A DNA stretch of 64,000 nt from NCBI RefSeq assembly GCF_016865485.1, contig NZ_AP024452.1, forward strand, positions 5,292,501-5,356,500, written 5' to 3'. The translations under genes were made by a program, and so were the position numbers. Positions within the stretch are counted from its first letter, which is position 1. The number at the start of each line of letters is the position of its first letter. Shown here piece by piece: positions 29,299 through 38,236 of the stretch. The DNA is from Luteitalea sp. TBR-22 (GTDB taxonomy: Bacteria > Acidobacteriota > Vicinamibacteria > Vicinamibacterales > Vicinamibacteraceae). The notes under the pieces were generated by a model. It worked only from the letters and a program-made list of their open reading frames with translations. It searched no databases and was not told the origin of the DNA.

Positions 29299-30849
29299 TC
29301 ACAGCGGAATGTTCCCGTGCTTCTTCGGCGGCATCGTCTCGCGCTTGCCGTGCAGGCGCTCGAGCGCGCGACAGATGCGCATCCGCGTGGTGCGCGGGGC
29401 GATGACCTCGTCGAGGAAGCCGCGCGTCGCCGCGACGTACGGATTGGCGAACGCCTCGCGGAACTCCTCCACGCGCGCCGCCCGTGCCGCCACCGGGTCG
29501 GCAGCCGTCTCGATCTCGCGCTTGTAGAGGATGTTGACGGCGCCCTCGGGACCCATCACGGCGAGTTCCGCCGTCGGCCAGGCGAGGTTGACGTCGGTGC
29601 GCAGGTGCTTGCTCGACATCACGCAGTACGCGCCGCCGTAGGCCTTGCGGGTCACCACCGTGATCTTCGGGACGGTGGCCTCGGCGTAGGCGTAGAGCAG
29701 CTTCGCGCCGTGCCTGATGATGCCGCCGAACTCCTGCACGGTGCCGGGCAGGAACCCGGGCACGTCCTCGAAGGTCACCAGCGGGATGTTGAAGGCGTCG
29801 CAGAAGCGCACGAAGCGCGCGCCCTTCACCGAGGCGTCGATGTCGAGGACGCCGGCCAGGTGGGCCGGCTGGTTGGCGACGATGCCGACCGGGCGGCCGC
29901 CCATGCGCGCGAAGCCGACGACGAGGTTCCTGGCGAAGTGCTGCTGCACTTCGAGGAACACCCCCTCGTCGACGATCGCGCCGATCACCTCGTGCATGTC
30001 GTAGGGCTGCATCGCCGAGGCCGGCACGATGGTGTCGAGCTCGGGCGCCTCGCGATCGCTCGGATCGGTGGTCGGGGCGACCGGCGGGTCGTCGACGTTG
30101 TTGGACGGCAGGTACGACAGCAGGTCGCGCACCAGCGCGAGGGCCGCGTCGTCGTCGGCCACCGCGAAGTGGGCGACGCCGCTGCGCGCGTTGTGGGTCA
30201 TGGCGCCACCGAGTTCCTCCTTGGTGACGTCCTCGTGGGTGACCGTCCGGATGACGTCGGGCCCGGTCACGAACATGTAGCTCGTGGCCTCGGTCATCAC
30301 GGTGAAGTCGGTGATCGCCGGCGAGTAGACGGCGCCGCCGGCGCAGGGCCCGAGGATGGCCGAGATCTGCGGCACCACGCCCGAGGCGAGCGTGTTGCGC
30401 AGGAAGATGTCGGCGTACCCGGCCAGCGACGCCACCCCTTCCTGGATGCGGGCGCCGCCCGAGTCGTTGAGGCCGACGATGGGGGCACCCACCTTCACGG
30501 CCTGATCCATGATCTTGCAGATCTTGGCGGCGTTGGTCTCCGACAGCGACCCGCCGAAGACCGTGAAGTCCTGCGCGAAGGCGTACACCACGCGCCCGTC
30601 CACGCACCCGCTGCCGCAGACCACGCCGTCGCCGGGGATCTGCTGCGCTTCCATCCCGAAATCGCGGCAGCGATGGACGACGAGCTTGTCGACTTCCTCG
30701 AACGTGCCGGGGTCGAAGAGGCGCTCGATGCGCTCGCGGGCGGTGAGCTTGCCCGCCGCGTGCTGGCGGGCGATGCGATCGGCGCCGCCGCCGAGCTCGG
30801 CGCGGTGCTCGAGCTCGGCGAAGCGCGCGGACGGGCTCTGGTGGGCCAT
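29299..30849 (-). CDS. Acyl-CoA carboxylase carboxyltransferase (PccB/MmdA type beta subunit)
   Basis: The 516-residue protein is of full family length. It carries the N-terminal carboxyltransferase motifs [54 protein letters not shown] and [18 protein letters not shown], and the C-terminal half has [16 protein letters not shown] and [16 protein letters not shown]. It transfers the carboxyl group from biotin to an acyl-CoA, most likely propionyl-CoA by family resemblance. It starts 3 bp after the aldolase stop and is followed by the biotin carboxylase and carrier genes, so the three form one enzyme. Confidence 0.92.
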   Translation of the reverse strand: MAHQSPSARFAELEHRAELGGGADRIARQHAAGKLTARERIERLFDPGTFEEVDKLVVHRCRDFGMEAQQIPGDGVVCGSGCVDGRVVYAFAQDFTVFGGSLSETNAAKICKIMDQAVKVGAPIVGLNDSGGARIQEGVASLAGYADIFLRNTLASGVVPQISAILGPCAGGAVYSPAITDFTVMTEATSYMFVTGPDVIRTVTHEDVTKEELGGAMTHNARSGVAHFAVADDDAALALVRDLLSYLPSNNVDDPPVAPTTDPSDREAPELDTIVPASAMQPYDMHEVIGAIVDEGVFLEVQQHFARNLVVGFARMGGRPVGIVANQPAHLAGVLDIDASVKGARFVRFCDAFNIPLVTFEDVPGFLPGTVQEFGGIIRHGAKLLYAYAEATVPKITVVTRKAYGGAYCVMSSKHLRTDVNLAWPTAELAVMGPEGAVNILYKREIETAADPVAARAARVEEFREAFANPYVAATRGFLDEVIAPRTTRMRICRALERLHGKRETMPPKKHGNIPL

Positions 30850-30852
30850 GGG

Positions 30853-31500
30853 CTACTTCTGCTGCGCTTTCTCCCAGTCCTTCAGGAACCGCTCGAGGCC
30901 GATGTCGGTGAGCGGGTGCTTGAAGAGCGCCTCGATGACCGCGGGCGGGCAGGTGCAGATGTCGGCGCCGAGCTTGGCGGCCTCGATGATGTGCAGCGGC
31001 CCGCGGGTGCTCGCCACGAGCACCTGCGTGGTGAACTCGTAGTTGTCGTAGATCTCGACGATGTCCTCGATGAGCCCCATGCCATCGTGGCCGATGTCGT
31101 CGAGGCGGCCGACGAACGGGCTGACGAAGTAGGCGCCGACCTTGGCGGCGATGAGGGCCTGGGCGGCCGAGAACACCAGCGTCACGTTGACGCGCGTGCC
31201 CTCGTCGCTGAGCGTCTTGCAGGCCTGCACGCCGGCGGGCGTGAATGGCACCTTCACGACGATGTGCTCGGAGATCTCGCGCAGCTCGCGCCCTTCGCGG
31301 AGCATGCCCTCGAGGTCGGTGGCGACCACCTCGCCGCTCACCGGGCCCTGCACGATGTCGCAGATCTCCTTGAGGATGGCCCTGGGGTCCTGCTTCTCCT
31401 TGGCCATGAGCGACGGATTGGTGGTGACGCCGTCCACGATCCCGAGCGCATGCAGCCGCTTGATGTCCGCGATGTTGCCTGTATCGACGAAGAACTTCAT
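30853..31500 (-). CDS. fsa: Transaldolase-like fructose-6-phosphate aldolase
   Basis: The 215-residue protein starts [20 protein letters not shown] with [12 protein letters not shown] and the Schiff-base Lys83 in [15 protein letters not shown]. Further signatures are [20 protein letters not shown] and [13 protein letters not shown]. The length and motifs are those of the small transaldolase subfamily (TalC/Fsa). Members act either as transaldolase (sedoheptulose-7-P plus glyceraldehyde-3-P) or as fructose-6-P aldolase; the sequence does not separate the two with certainty. GAGGAG lies just before the ATG. The longer frame to 31842 is not supported. It is closely linked to the carboxylase genes. 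Confidence 0.9.
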   Translation of the reverse strand: MKFFVDTGNIADIKRLHALGIVDGVTTNPSLMAKEKQDPRAILKEICDIVQGPVSGEVVATDLEGMLREGRELREISEHIVVKVPFTPAGVQACKTLSDEGTRVNVTLVFSAAQALIAAKVGAYFVSPFVGRLDDIGHDGMGLIEDIVEIYDNYEFTTQVLVASTRGPLHIIEAAKLGADICTCPPAVIEALFKHPLTDIGLERFLKDWEKAQQK

Positions 31501-31574
31501 GTCTGCTCCTCTCGGCCGGGCTCGCCTGCCCCGACCGAAGTCGAGGGAAGAGCCGGCCCTTCCCACACCAGCCG

Positions 31575-32321
31575 CTACGAGGCGGCGATCACCGGGTTGC
31601 GCAGCGCGCCGATGCCCTCGACGTCCACCACGATTTCGTCGCCGGCCTGCAGCGGACCGATGCCGGCCGGCGTCCCGGTCGACACGACGTCCCCAGGCAG
31701 CAGCGTCATGATCCGCGAGATGTACGCGATGAGCATGGCCACGGGGAAGATCAGCTCCCGCGTGCTCGAGTCCTGCCGGACCACGCCGTTCAGCGTGCCG
31801 GTCACCCGCAGGTCCGCCGGCGAGAGGCCGGTGGCGATGCACGGGCCGAGCGGCGCGAACGTGTCGAAGCCCTTCGCCCGGGTGTAGCGCCCGTCCTTCT
31901 TCTGCAGGTCACGCGCCGTGACGTCGTTCATGCACGTGTAGCCGAGCACGTGCGTCATCGCCTCGGCCTCGGACACCCGCGTCGCGCGGCGGCCGATCAC
32001 CACGGCCAGTTCCGACTCGTAGTCGACGCGGCCGACGCCCTCGGGGATGACGATGGCGTCGCCAGGGTCGACGATCGCACTCGACGGCTTGAGGAAGATC
32101 AGCGGCTCGGCCGGCAGCGGCTTGCCCTGCTCGGCGGCGTGGTCCTTGTAGTTCAGGCCGATGCACACGATCTTCGATGGCGTCACGGGCGCCAGCACCT
32201 GCGACGGCGCCGCCACCTCGGCACCGGCGCGCCAGGCCCCGAAGATGTCGCCCTCGAGGGCGCGGAACGCGCCGCCCTCCTCCACCACGTACCCGTCCGG
32301 GGTCCTGAAGATCTTCGCCAT
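31575..32321 (-). CDS. Fumarylacetoacetate hydrolase family protein
   Basis: The 248-residue protein has the FAH C-terminal-type fold: [35 protein letters not shown], the metal-binding Glu pair in [41 protein letters not shown] and [18 protein letters not shown]. Members hydrolyse acylpyruvates or isomerise and decarboxylate catechol breakdown products; the genes around it do not indicate which. The ATG at 32321 gives [17 protein letters not shown], a natural N-terminus; upstream sequence is repeat DNA. It precedes the aldolase gene by 74 bp on the same strand. Confidence 0.88.
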   Translation of the reverse strand: MAKIFRTPDGYVVEEGGAFRALEGDIFGAWRAGAEVAAPSQVLAPVTPSKIVCIGLNYKDHAAEQGKPLPAEPLIFLKPSSAIVDPGDAIVIPEGVGRVDYESELAVVIGRRATRVSEAEAMTHVLGYTCMNDVTARDLQKKDGRYTRAKGFDTFAPLGPCIATGLSPADLRVTGTLNGVVRQDSSTRELIFPVAMLIAYISRIMTLLPGDVVSTGTPAGIGPLQAGDEIVVDVEGIGALRNPVIAAS

Positions 32322-32333
32322 CAACCCTCTGTG

Positions 32334-32361
32334 TCGGCCGTCGGCCGTCGGATGCTCGGAG
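32334..32361. repeat. Heptamer-periodic stretch upstream of the FAH-family gene
   Basis: Units TCGGCCG, TCGGCCG, TCGGATG and CTCGGAG follow in register just upstream of the FAH-family start codon. The 7-bp register can be continued with less similarity into the dispersed repeat at 32385-32430. Confidence 0.5.
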
Positions 32362-32384
32362 CCTTCACGATGGCCGACCACCGG

Positions 32385-32430
32385 TCCGCCGAAGCATCGG
32401 CGAAGGCGGAAGGCCGAACGACGAAGGCCG
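32385..32430 (+). repeat. Dispersed intergenic repeat, copy 2 (heptad-periodic)
   Basis: This is the opposite-orientation copy of the element at 29098-29145. Its end can be read as TCGGCGA, AGGCGGA, AGGCCGA, ACGACGA, AGGCCGT. It lies between the FnIII lipoprotein stop and the FAH-family start. Confidence 0.65.
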
Positions 32431-32447
32431 TCTGTGTCGATGCCTGC

Positions 32448-33839
32448 CTACCTGGCGCTCTCCCGGACCCTGTTGCTCTCCGGGCTGGCATTGGCCGGCG
32501 TCGCCTTGTCGACCGCGACAACGGCATAGATGTACACCACGCCGGGCTGCGCCGTGGTGTCGCGGAACGTCGACTCGGTCACCGGTGCCTCGGTGATCGG
32601 CTTGAGCGCCTCGCCTTCCACGCCGCGCAGCACCAGATATCCCGCCAGGTCGGCGGCCGTGACCGGCTCCCAGATCAGCGACACACCGCCGCCGCTGCCC
32701 ACCGCGACCAGGCCGGTCGGCGCCGGAGGCGGATAGGTGTCGACGGCGGTCACGCAGGCCGGCGGCGACAGCGGGCTCTCGATCGTGACCTTGCCCTGCT
32801 GCTCGACGGTGCGGACGGCGTAGCACCGCGGCGTGCCGAACGTGATGCGGGGGTCGGTGAAGCTCCCCGTCTCGAGGGGCGTCGCATTCAACGCCGCTGC
32901 CGGCACCGGGGTCGTCGCACCGGGCGCTGCGACCTCGTAGACGCGGTAGGTGTGCGGCGTGCCGTAGGTCACCAGGGGGCGCGCCGGCAGCAGTGCTTCG
33001 TCGGGCTTGGCCGACACGGCCTGCTTGAAGTCCTCGGCACTCACGGTGCGTTGCAGCGGCAGTTGCACTCCCGGTGGCGTCGCCCAGGTGACCGTCACCG
33101 ACGAGGCGTCGTGGGTGACCGTCGGGGCGGGCGGCGCCGGGGGCGCCGCGGTCATCGGCACCGCGATTGGGGCCGAGGGCGCGCCGGCGGTCCCTCGCGT
33201 GGAGTAGGGAACGGTGATGTACGCGCGGGTCACCTGTGGCGACGGCTGCGGCCAGAGCAGGGTGCGTCCCGAGCCGTCGGTGGACGGCACCGGCGTGTCG
33301 TCCACCTCGTCGCCGACGGCCGCGCGCACCTTGGCGATCTTCTCGCTGTCAGGATGCTCGAAGACCGTCGATCGGATGGCGTCTGTGAGTGTCTCCTCCA
33401 CCCGGACGACCTGCCCCTGCACGGGCCGTGGGTCGGCCACGGCAGGCGCGCCCGACGCATCGGCCGCCTTCTCCTTGGGGTCGGCGTCCTCGTCCTCGGG
33501 GGGAGGCGGGGGCTGGACCTCGACGCGTCCGACACGCGTCAGCAGGGTCTCGATCTCCCGGGTCGTCAGGGCGCGCCCCAGCGGCCCCTCGGCCTTGCCG
33601 GTCGCCGCGTATACGTCGACGTACGCGAGGTCGGCCGGGCTCGAGCTGTCGGCATTGCCCGTGGGGACCGTGAACTGGACGGCCACCGTGTCGCCGAGCC
33701 TCGAGGCAGAGACGTCCGAGATCAGAGCCGGGGCCGGGCGGAGCGGCGCCAGCGGCGGCCCCTTCTTCCCGCACGCCGCGGAGAGCGGGACCAGACTGGC
33801 GAGCAGGAAACCGAGCAGGAGCGGACGCGCAGGACTCAC
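32448..33839 (-). CDS. Fibronectin type III domain lipoprotein
   Basis: The 463-residue protein starts at GTG with GGGAG just upstream. Its lipoprotein signal is LLLGFLLASLVPLSAACGKKGPP; the CGKKGPP start after the lipobox is common in small lipoproteins of the LptM type. Repeated FnIII-like beta-sandwich stretches follow (for example VTVTWATPPGVQLPLQ, HTYRVYEVAAPG, CYAVRTVEQQGKVTIESPLS, GGVSLIWEPVTAADLAGYLV). Pro-rich linkers separate them. It is probably an envelope-anchored binding or structural protein. It is the first gene of the minus-strand run and diverges from the PEGA gene. Confidence 0.75.
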   Translation of the reverse strand: MSPARPLLLGFLLASLVPLSAACGKKGPPLAPLRPAPALISDVSASRLGDTVAVQFTVPTGNADSSSPADLAYVDVYAATGKAEGPLGRALTTREIETLLTRVGRVEVQPPPPPEDEDADPKEKAADASGAPAVADPRPVQGQVVRVEETLTDAIRSTVFEHPDSEKIAKVRAAVGDEVDDTPVPSTDGSGRTLLWPQPSPQVTRAYITVPYSTRGTAGAPSAPIAVPMTAAPPAPPAPTVTHDASSVTVTWATPPGVQLPLQRTVSAEDFKQAVSAKPDEALLPARPLVTYGTPHTYRVYEVAAPGATTPVPAAALNATPLETGSFTDPRITFGTPRCYAVRTVEQQGKVTIESPLSPPACVTAVDTYPPPAPTGLVAVGSGGGVSLIWEPVTAADLAGYLVLRGVEGEALKPITEAPVTESTFRDTTAQPGVVYIYAVVAVDKATPANASPESNRVRESAR

Positions 33840-34068
33840 GGGCTCCCTATCCTACCCTGCACGCCGCGCCGGGCCGGGCTGGCTGGCCCGCAGCAGGCCG
33901 GTGCGGGGGAAACGACACCCGCCGGCACCGTCCTGTGCGGGCGACGTCGCGCTGCTGCTTCAGGGGGACAGCACCGGACGGCGGCGAGCTCGCACCACCG
34001 CCAGGCGATCACGATGCCGTGGCAGGCTTGTTGCAAAATCAAGGGTGGACCTGCGTCCGGAGTGCATC

Positions 34069-34944
34069 ATGAAGAGCACAGTCAGCACCGCCATCGTCGC
34101 GGCCTTCCTCCTCGCCGGCGTGCCTGCCATCGTCGCCGGGCAGCGTCCCCGCAATCCGGGGGGCGACTCGGGTGGATCGTCGTCGGGTAGTTCGGGCGGG
34201 ACGAGCACCGGCAGCGTCGCGGTCCCGCGAGACGGCGGCAGTACGCCGTGGGGCGGTGGCGGGTCGGGGGCTTCCCGGCCGAGTGAACCGGTCTCGCGTC
34301 CCTCCGGCGGCAGTCGCACCACGCGCGGGGGCGGCGGTGGAGGCGGCGGCCCCGTCTACGGCGGGGGCAGCGGCTCGGCACCCGGCTATTCGCGACCGCG
34401 CAACGGTGCTCCCGTCACCGGCTACGGCGTGCCCCGCGGCTCGGTGGCCACCCTGCCACCCATCATCTCGGGTCCGATCTACTGGGGTCCCGGCGACTGG
34501 TATTTCTACCCGTGGGGATACGGAGCCCTGGGCCTCGGCTACTTCTGGGATCCCTGGATGTGGAGCGGCATGGGTTACGGCTGGGGCGGCTACGGCTACC
34601 CGTGGGCCGACCCGTACTGGGGCGGCGGCGGCGGGGGCGGCCTCGGCGGCAGTACATACGCCCCGGCCGACAGCAGCCAGAACGCCACGCCCGATCCGTT
34701 CGACCCCGACGCCCCGACCGGCGGCGTGCGCCTGAAGGTGGAGCCACGCGATGCGGCGGTCTATGTCGACGGGTTCTACGCGGGCCTGGTCGACGACTTC
34801 GACGGCGCCATGCAGAAGCTGAAGATCACGCAGGGCTCGCACCGCATCGAACTGCGCCTGGCAGGGTACGAGACGGCCACCTTCACGGTGACGATCGTCG
34901 CCGGCGAGACGACCTCGTACAAGACCACGCTGAAGCGGCAATGA
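34069..34944 (+). CDS. Secreted Gly-rich protein with C-terminal PEGA domain
   Basis: The 291-residue protein has a signal peptide (MKSTVSTAIVAAFLLAGVPA), a long Gly/Ser-rich low-complexity region (residues ~25-130) and an aromatic Gly/Tyr/Trp-rich stretch (YWGPGDWYFYPWGYGALG onward, ~140-195). It ends in a PEGA beta-sandwich (VRLKVEPRDAAVYVDGFYAG, SHRIELRLAGYETATFTVTI). PEGA domains are found in surface-associated proteins. The Gly-aromatic region resembles flexible surface or adhesive proteins, but function is unknown. The ATG at 34069 is chosen because it opens the signal peptide; the frame itself is open from 33214. Confidence 0.78.
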   Translation: MKSTVSTAIVAAFLLAGVPAIVAGQRPRNPGGDSGGSSSGSSGGTSTGSVAVPRDGGSTPWGGGGSGASRPSEPVSRPSGGSRTTRGGGGGGGGPVYGGGSGSAPGYSRPRNGAPVTGYGVPRGSVATLPPIISGPIYWGPGDWYFYPWGYGALGLGYFWDPWMWSGMGYGWGGYGYPWADPYWGGGGGGGLGGSTYAPADSSQNATPDPFDPDAPTGGVRLKVEPRDAAVYVDGFYAGLVDDFDGAMQKLKITQGSHRIELRLAGYETATFTVTIVAGETTSYKTTLKRQ

Positions 34945-34959
34945 GCTAGCCTGTGGCGC

Positions 34960-35328
34960 ATGCCGCCACGCCTGCTGGTGCACGTCCTGGGCCTCTGCAA
35001 CGTCGTTGCAGGGGCCCTCGTCGCATTCGGCCCCGGGTTGCTGATGCCCGGCGCCGATGGCCTCGGGACCACCGCGGCCCGGGTGTTCGGCGGCTCGCTC
35101 GGCGCCTTCCTGGCTGGCAGCGCCGTCGGCGCCTGGCTGATGCCGTCGGGCGCACGGCGGCCGTACCTGTGGGTGTTCGGAGTGGGTGTCAAGGTGGTCG
35201 CCGCCGCCCTGTGGGGCACGCTCGCCGTGTCGAGCGGCATCACGCAGCTCTGGAGTGGCGCGGTGGTCGATCTCGCTGTCGCCGCGCTGGTGACGACGAG
35301 CCTGATGCGGCACGAAAGCCAGGCCTGA
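34960..35328 (+). CDS. Small four-helix membrane protein, unknown function
   Basis: The 122-residue protein is almost entirely hydrophobic, with about four TM segments (LLVHVLGLCNVVAGALVAFG, GGSLGAFLAGSAVGAWLM, LWVFGVGVKVVAAALWGTLA, AVVDLAVAALVTTSLM). It lies 15 bp after the PEGA gene on the same strand, so they are probably co-transcribed. No family recognised. It converges with the APC permease gene. Confidence 0.65.
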   Translation: MPPRLLVHVLGLCNVVAGALVAFGPGLLMPGADGLGTTAARVFGGSLGAFLAGSAVGAWLMPSGARRPYLWVFGVGVKVVAAALWGTLAVSSGITQLWSGAVVDLAVAALVTTSLMRHESQA

Positions 35329-35357
35329 GGCTCGACGCGGGCGTTCGCCGTTCGCCC

Positions 35358-36755
35358 TTACCGTGCGCGCTGGAACAACCAGTACACGGGCACTCCGGTC
35401 GCGAGGATGGCGACGCCCGCCAGTGACGGCAATGGCTCGCGCCAGATCGCATTGACGACCATCGCGGCGCTCGCGACCACGAACAGTGCCGGCGCCACGG
35501 GATACCCGAGCGCCTTGAACGGACGCGGGGCGTCGGGTTCACGACGGCGCAGGACGAACAGCGCCAGGACGGCGATGCCGGCAAACAGCACCACCGTGAA
35601 GCCGGTGTAGTTGACCAACTGCGCGAAGGTCCCGGTCAGCACCAGCACCACGCACCACACCGCCTGCGCGACGATGGCGGCCAGCGGCGTCTGGGTCCTC
35701 GGGTTGACCTGGGCCGCAGCCCGCAGGAACAGGCCGTCGCGCGCCATCGCGTAGTACACGCGTGGCCCCGCGAACACGTTGGCGCTGATCGTCCCGAGCG
35801 CGATGAAGATGCCGACCACGACCAGCATCGTCGCGGCGCCGGGGCCGAACAGGACCTGTGCCGCAGCGTCGACGACGCGCACCTCCACGGCGGCCATGGC
35901 CTGCACGTCGAGGGCGTAGAGGTACACGACGTTCATCGCGACGAACAGCACGACGACCGCAATCGTCCCCATCGCGAGCGCCCGCGGCACGTTGCGTCCC
36001 GGATCCTTCACTTCCTCGGCGATGTAGGCGGCGGCGTTCCAGCCGGAGTAGCTGAACATCACCGGGATGAGCGCCAGCAGCAGGCCCGAGACCGTCCAGG
36101 TGGCGGTCGGCGACGCGATGAAGTGGGCGGTCGTGCCCTGCCCGAACGAGAGGCCAGCCGCGACGAAGACCACCAACGCCATCACCTTGACGAGCGCCAG
36201 CGCGTTCTGCACCACTCGCCCGGGCCCGAGCCCGAGCCCGTGCACCACCGACAGCGACACGATGATGACGATGGCCAGCAGCTGCTGAGGGGACAGGCTC
36301 AGCGAGATCACGCCGAGCGGCAGGCTCACCCAGGGCGTCGAGTTCCCGACGCCGGGGAAGAACCGGTCGAGCAGGCCGACGAGCCCCATCGACGTCGCGG
36401 CAATCGCCCCTGAGAAGCCGGCGACGAACGAGGCCCAGCCCGTGAGGAACGCCGCCAGCGGGCCGAAGGCCTCGCGCAGGTAGACGTACTCGCCGCCCGA
36501 GCGCGGGCGAAGCGCGGCGAGTTCGGCGTAGGCCATCGCGCCGGCGAACGCCAGGATGCCGCCAGCCAGCCACACGGCGAGCATGGCGCCCGGATGGCCC
36601 GCCATGCCGGCCACGATGGCGGGCATGAAGAGGATGCCGCTGCCGATGACGTTGGAGACGACGACGGCTGCCGCGTCGTACGCGGACAGGCGGCGCTCGA
36701 GGTGCGACGTCGCTGCCGACGGCACCGCTGCTTCTGAAGCCGGGCCGCGGCTCAC
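35358..36755 (-). CDS. APC-family amino acid permease
   Basis: The 465-residue polytopic protein opens with the APC signature SAYDAAAVVVSNVIGSGILFMPAIVAG (glycine-rich unwound TM1). It then shows LRPRSGGEYVYLREAFGPLAAFLTGW and PVMFSYSGWNAAAYIAEEVKDPGRNVPRAL (TM6 region), with about 12 TM helices in all. It probably imports or exchanges amino acids; the substrate is not evident. The GTG at 36755 overlaps the TGA of the upstream lipoprotein gene (GTGA). It is the last gene of the unit headed by the ECF sigma gene, which suggests stress- or envelope-linked expression. Confidence 0.9.
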   Translation of the reverse strand: MSRGPASEAAVPSAATSHLERRLSAYDAAAVVVSNVIGSGILFMPAIVAGMAGHPGAMLAVWLAGGILAFAGAMAYAELAALRPRSGGEYVYLREAFGPLAAFLTGWASFVAGFSGAIAATSMGLVGLLDRFFPGVGNSTPWVSLPLGVISLSLSPQQLLAIVIIVSLSVVHGLGLGPGRVVQNALALVKVMALVVFVAAGLSFGQGTTAHFIASPTATWTVSGLLLALIPVMFSYSGWNAAAYIAEEVKDPGRNVPRALAMGTIAVVVLFVAMNVVYLYALDVQAMAAVEVRVVDAAAQVLFGPGAATMLVVVGIFIALGTISANVFAGPRVYYAMARDGLFLRAAAQVNPRTQTPLAAIVAQAVWCVVLVLTGTFAQLVNYTGFTVVLFAGIAVLALFVLRRREPDAPRPFKALGYPVAPALFVVASAAMVVNAIWREPLPSLAGVAILATGVPVYWLFQRAR

Positions 36756-37276
36756 TGCGCGGCCTTGGCAGGAGCCGGGGCGATCGCGAGCAGCTGTCGA
36801 TCGACCACCTGCTCGGTCAGCTTGACCCACTGGTTGCCGCCCTGCTTGGCGAACACCTGCACGACGACGTCCTTGAACCCCTGGTGCTGGAACATCTGCA
36901 CGCGAGCCTGCTCCCCCGAGTAGCCGAAGCGCGATCGCATCACGAAGGGCCCGACGCTCTGGCCCGACGCCAGGCCCTGGTAGTCGATCGCCCACACCGA
37001 CTGCGAACCGAGTTCCTCGGGATCCTCGAGCACGCGGAAGACGGCGTTGACCTGCACGCTGTTGATCGAGCGCGACGCCTTGTTGCGCAACTTGAACGAG
37101 ACGGTCGGGAGGAGACGGTTCTGCCCTGCCTCGACGCCGCCATCGTCGTAGCCGGTCTTGAGCTCGTAGACCTCGAGCGCCTCGTCGGCCCTGGGAGTGC
37201 CGAAGCAGCCGGCAGTCAGCAGAAGTGCGGGCAGTGCGAGCAACAGGCGGCGGTCCCGGCGGAGCATGGACGGCAT
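36752..37276 (-). CDS. Lipoprotein of unknown function
   Basis: The 174-residue protein has the lipoprotein signal RRLLLALPALLLTAGC (Cys ~24). A mature part with beta-sandwich character follows (LLPTVSFKLRNKASRSINSVQ, GQSVGPFVMRSRFGYSGEQA, FKDVVVQVFAKQGGNQWVKL). This resembles a small immunoglobulin-like envelope domain, but I cannot name the family. The ATG at 37276 has GAGG upstream. It sits between the periplasmic protein gene and the permease, whose start overlaps its stop. Confidence 0.7.
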   Translation of the reverse strand: MPSMLRRDRRLLLALPALLLTAGCFGTPRADEALEVYELKTGYDDGGVEAGQNRLLPTVSFKLRNKASRSINSVQVNAVFRVLEDPEELGSQSVWAIDYQGLASGQSVGPFVMRSRFGYSGEQARVQMFQHQGFKDVVVQVFAKQGGNQWVKLTEQVVDRQLLAIAPAPAKAAQ

Positions 37277-37305
37277 TCTAGCCTCTCGGCTCGCGGACGC
37301 GCGGC

Positions 37306-38217
37306 TCAGAACTCGCGGATGACGACACGGGCGCGGGCCTCGTCGCGGGTGAGGCGCTGCGCCCGGAACTCGGCGAGATCGGCGACGCGCACGCTGAGCG
37401 TCACCGTGACCATGTCGGACACGGCATCGGGAAACGCCACGTAGCCGGCATCGCGCGCCGCCACGGTCACCCACTCGGTGGCGCCGAGCGGCAGGGAACC
37501 CGCGTAATCGAGCATGGCGTCGACGAGGGCCTGCTTGACCTCGGCTTCGTACACGGCACTGGGATCGGGCGTCGGCTCGGCGGCGGGCGCCTGGTTCGCG
37601 CCTGCGGCGCTGGGCGGGCCGTCAGCGGCGGCCTGCGACGCACGCCGCGGTGCCGGTGTCTGGCTCCCGGGCGGGGGCGCTACCACGGCCAGTTGCAGCT
37701 GCACCGTGCGCATGGCGCGCTCGAGGTCGGCACGCACGATCGGGTCCTGTTCGGCAGACGCGAGCTTCTGCAACGAGGCCAGCACGCGCTCGTCGCGGTC
37801 CTGGCTCAGCACGCGGAGCGCCCAGTTCACCGACTCGCTCAAACGCGGCACTTCCACCGAGAAGAACAGGCCGTAGCCCTCGATGCGGAAGCCCTGGGCC
37901 CGCGGGGCGCCAGCCAGGGCGAGCACGTCCGGGGTCACCGCCTGAAGGCGCCGGCGCATGAGGTCGGCGGCATGCTCCACCGCCCGTTCCAGCACGCTCT
38001 CCATCTGGCGCACGTGGTAGCGCGCCGTGAGGGTCGCGCCGCGACCGCCGTCGGGGCTGGGGACCGATGGCGTCGCCGCCGCAATCGCCGGCGACGCGAC
38101 GACCGCGCTGGGCACCGGGGACTGCGCCTGGGCTGCGGCGCCGACAAGGAGGAACGCCGACGTCAGGGCGGCGAGACGGCCGGGAGCGGGGCCCCGGCGA
38201 CGTGACGCGGAAGGCAC
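37306..38217 (-). CDS. Secreted protein of unknown function
   Basis: The 303-residue protein starts at GTG and has a signal peptide (LAALTSAFLLVGAAAQAQS), a helical region (YHVRQMESVLERAVEHAADLMRRRLQAV) and then strands (GFRIEGYGLFFSVEVPRLSE). A Pro/Ala-rich linker leads to a conserved-looking tail (VYEAEVKQALVDAMLDYAG, VTLSVRVADLAEFRAQRLTR). It lies 19 bp after the anti-sigma gene stop. Its position in the sigma/anti-sigma unit suggests an envelope-stress role. No homologous family recognised. Confidence 0.65.
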   Translation of the reverse strand: MPSASRRRGPAPGRLAALTSAFLLVGAAAQAQSPVPSAVVASPAIAAATPSVPSPDGGRGATLTARYHVRQMESVLERAVEHAADLMRRRLQAVTPDVLALAGAPRAQGFRIEGYGLFFSVEVPRLSESVNWALRVLSQDRDERVLASLQKLASAEQDPIVRADLERAMRTVQLQLAVVAPPPGSQTPAPRRASQAAADGPPSAAGANQAPAAEPTPDPSAVYEAEVKQALVDAMLDYAGSLPLGATEWVTVAARDAGYVAFPDAVSDMVTVTLSVRVADLAEFRAQRLTRDEARARVVIREF

Positions 38218-38236
38218 GGGAGTAAAGACGCCCGGA

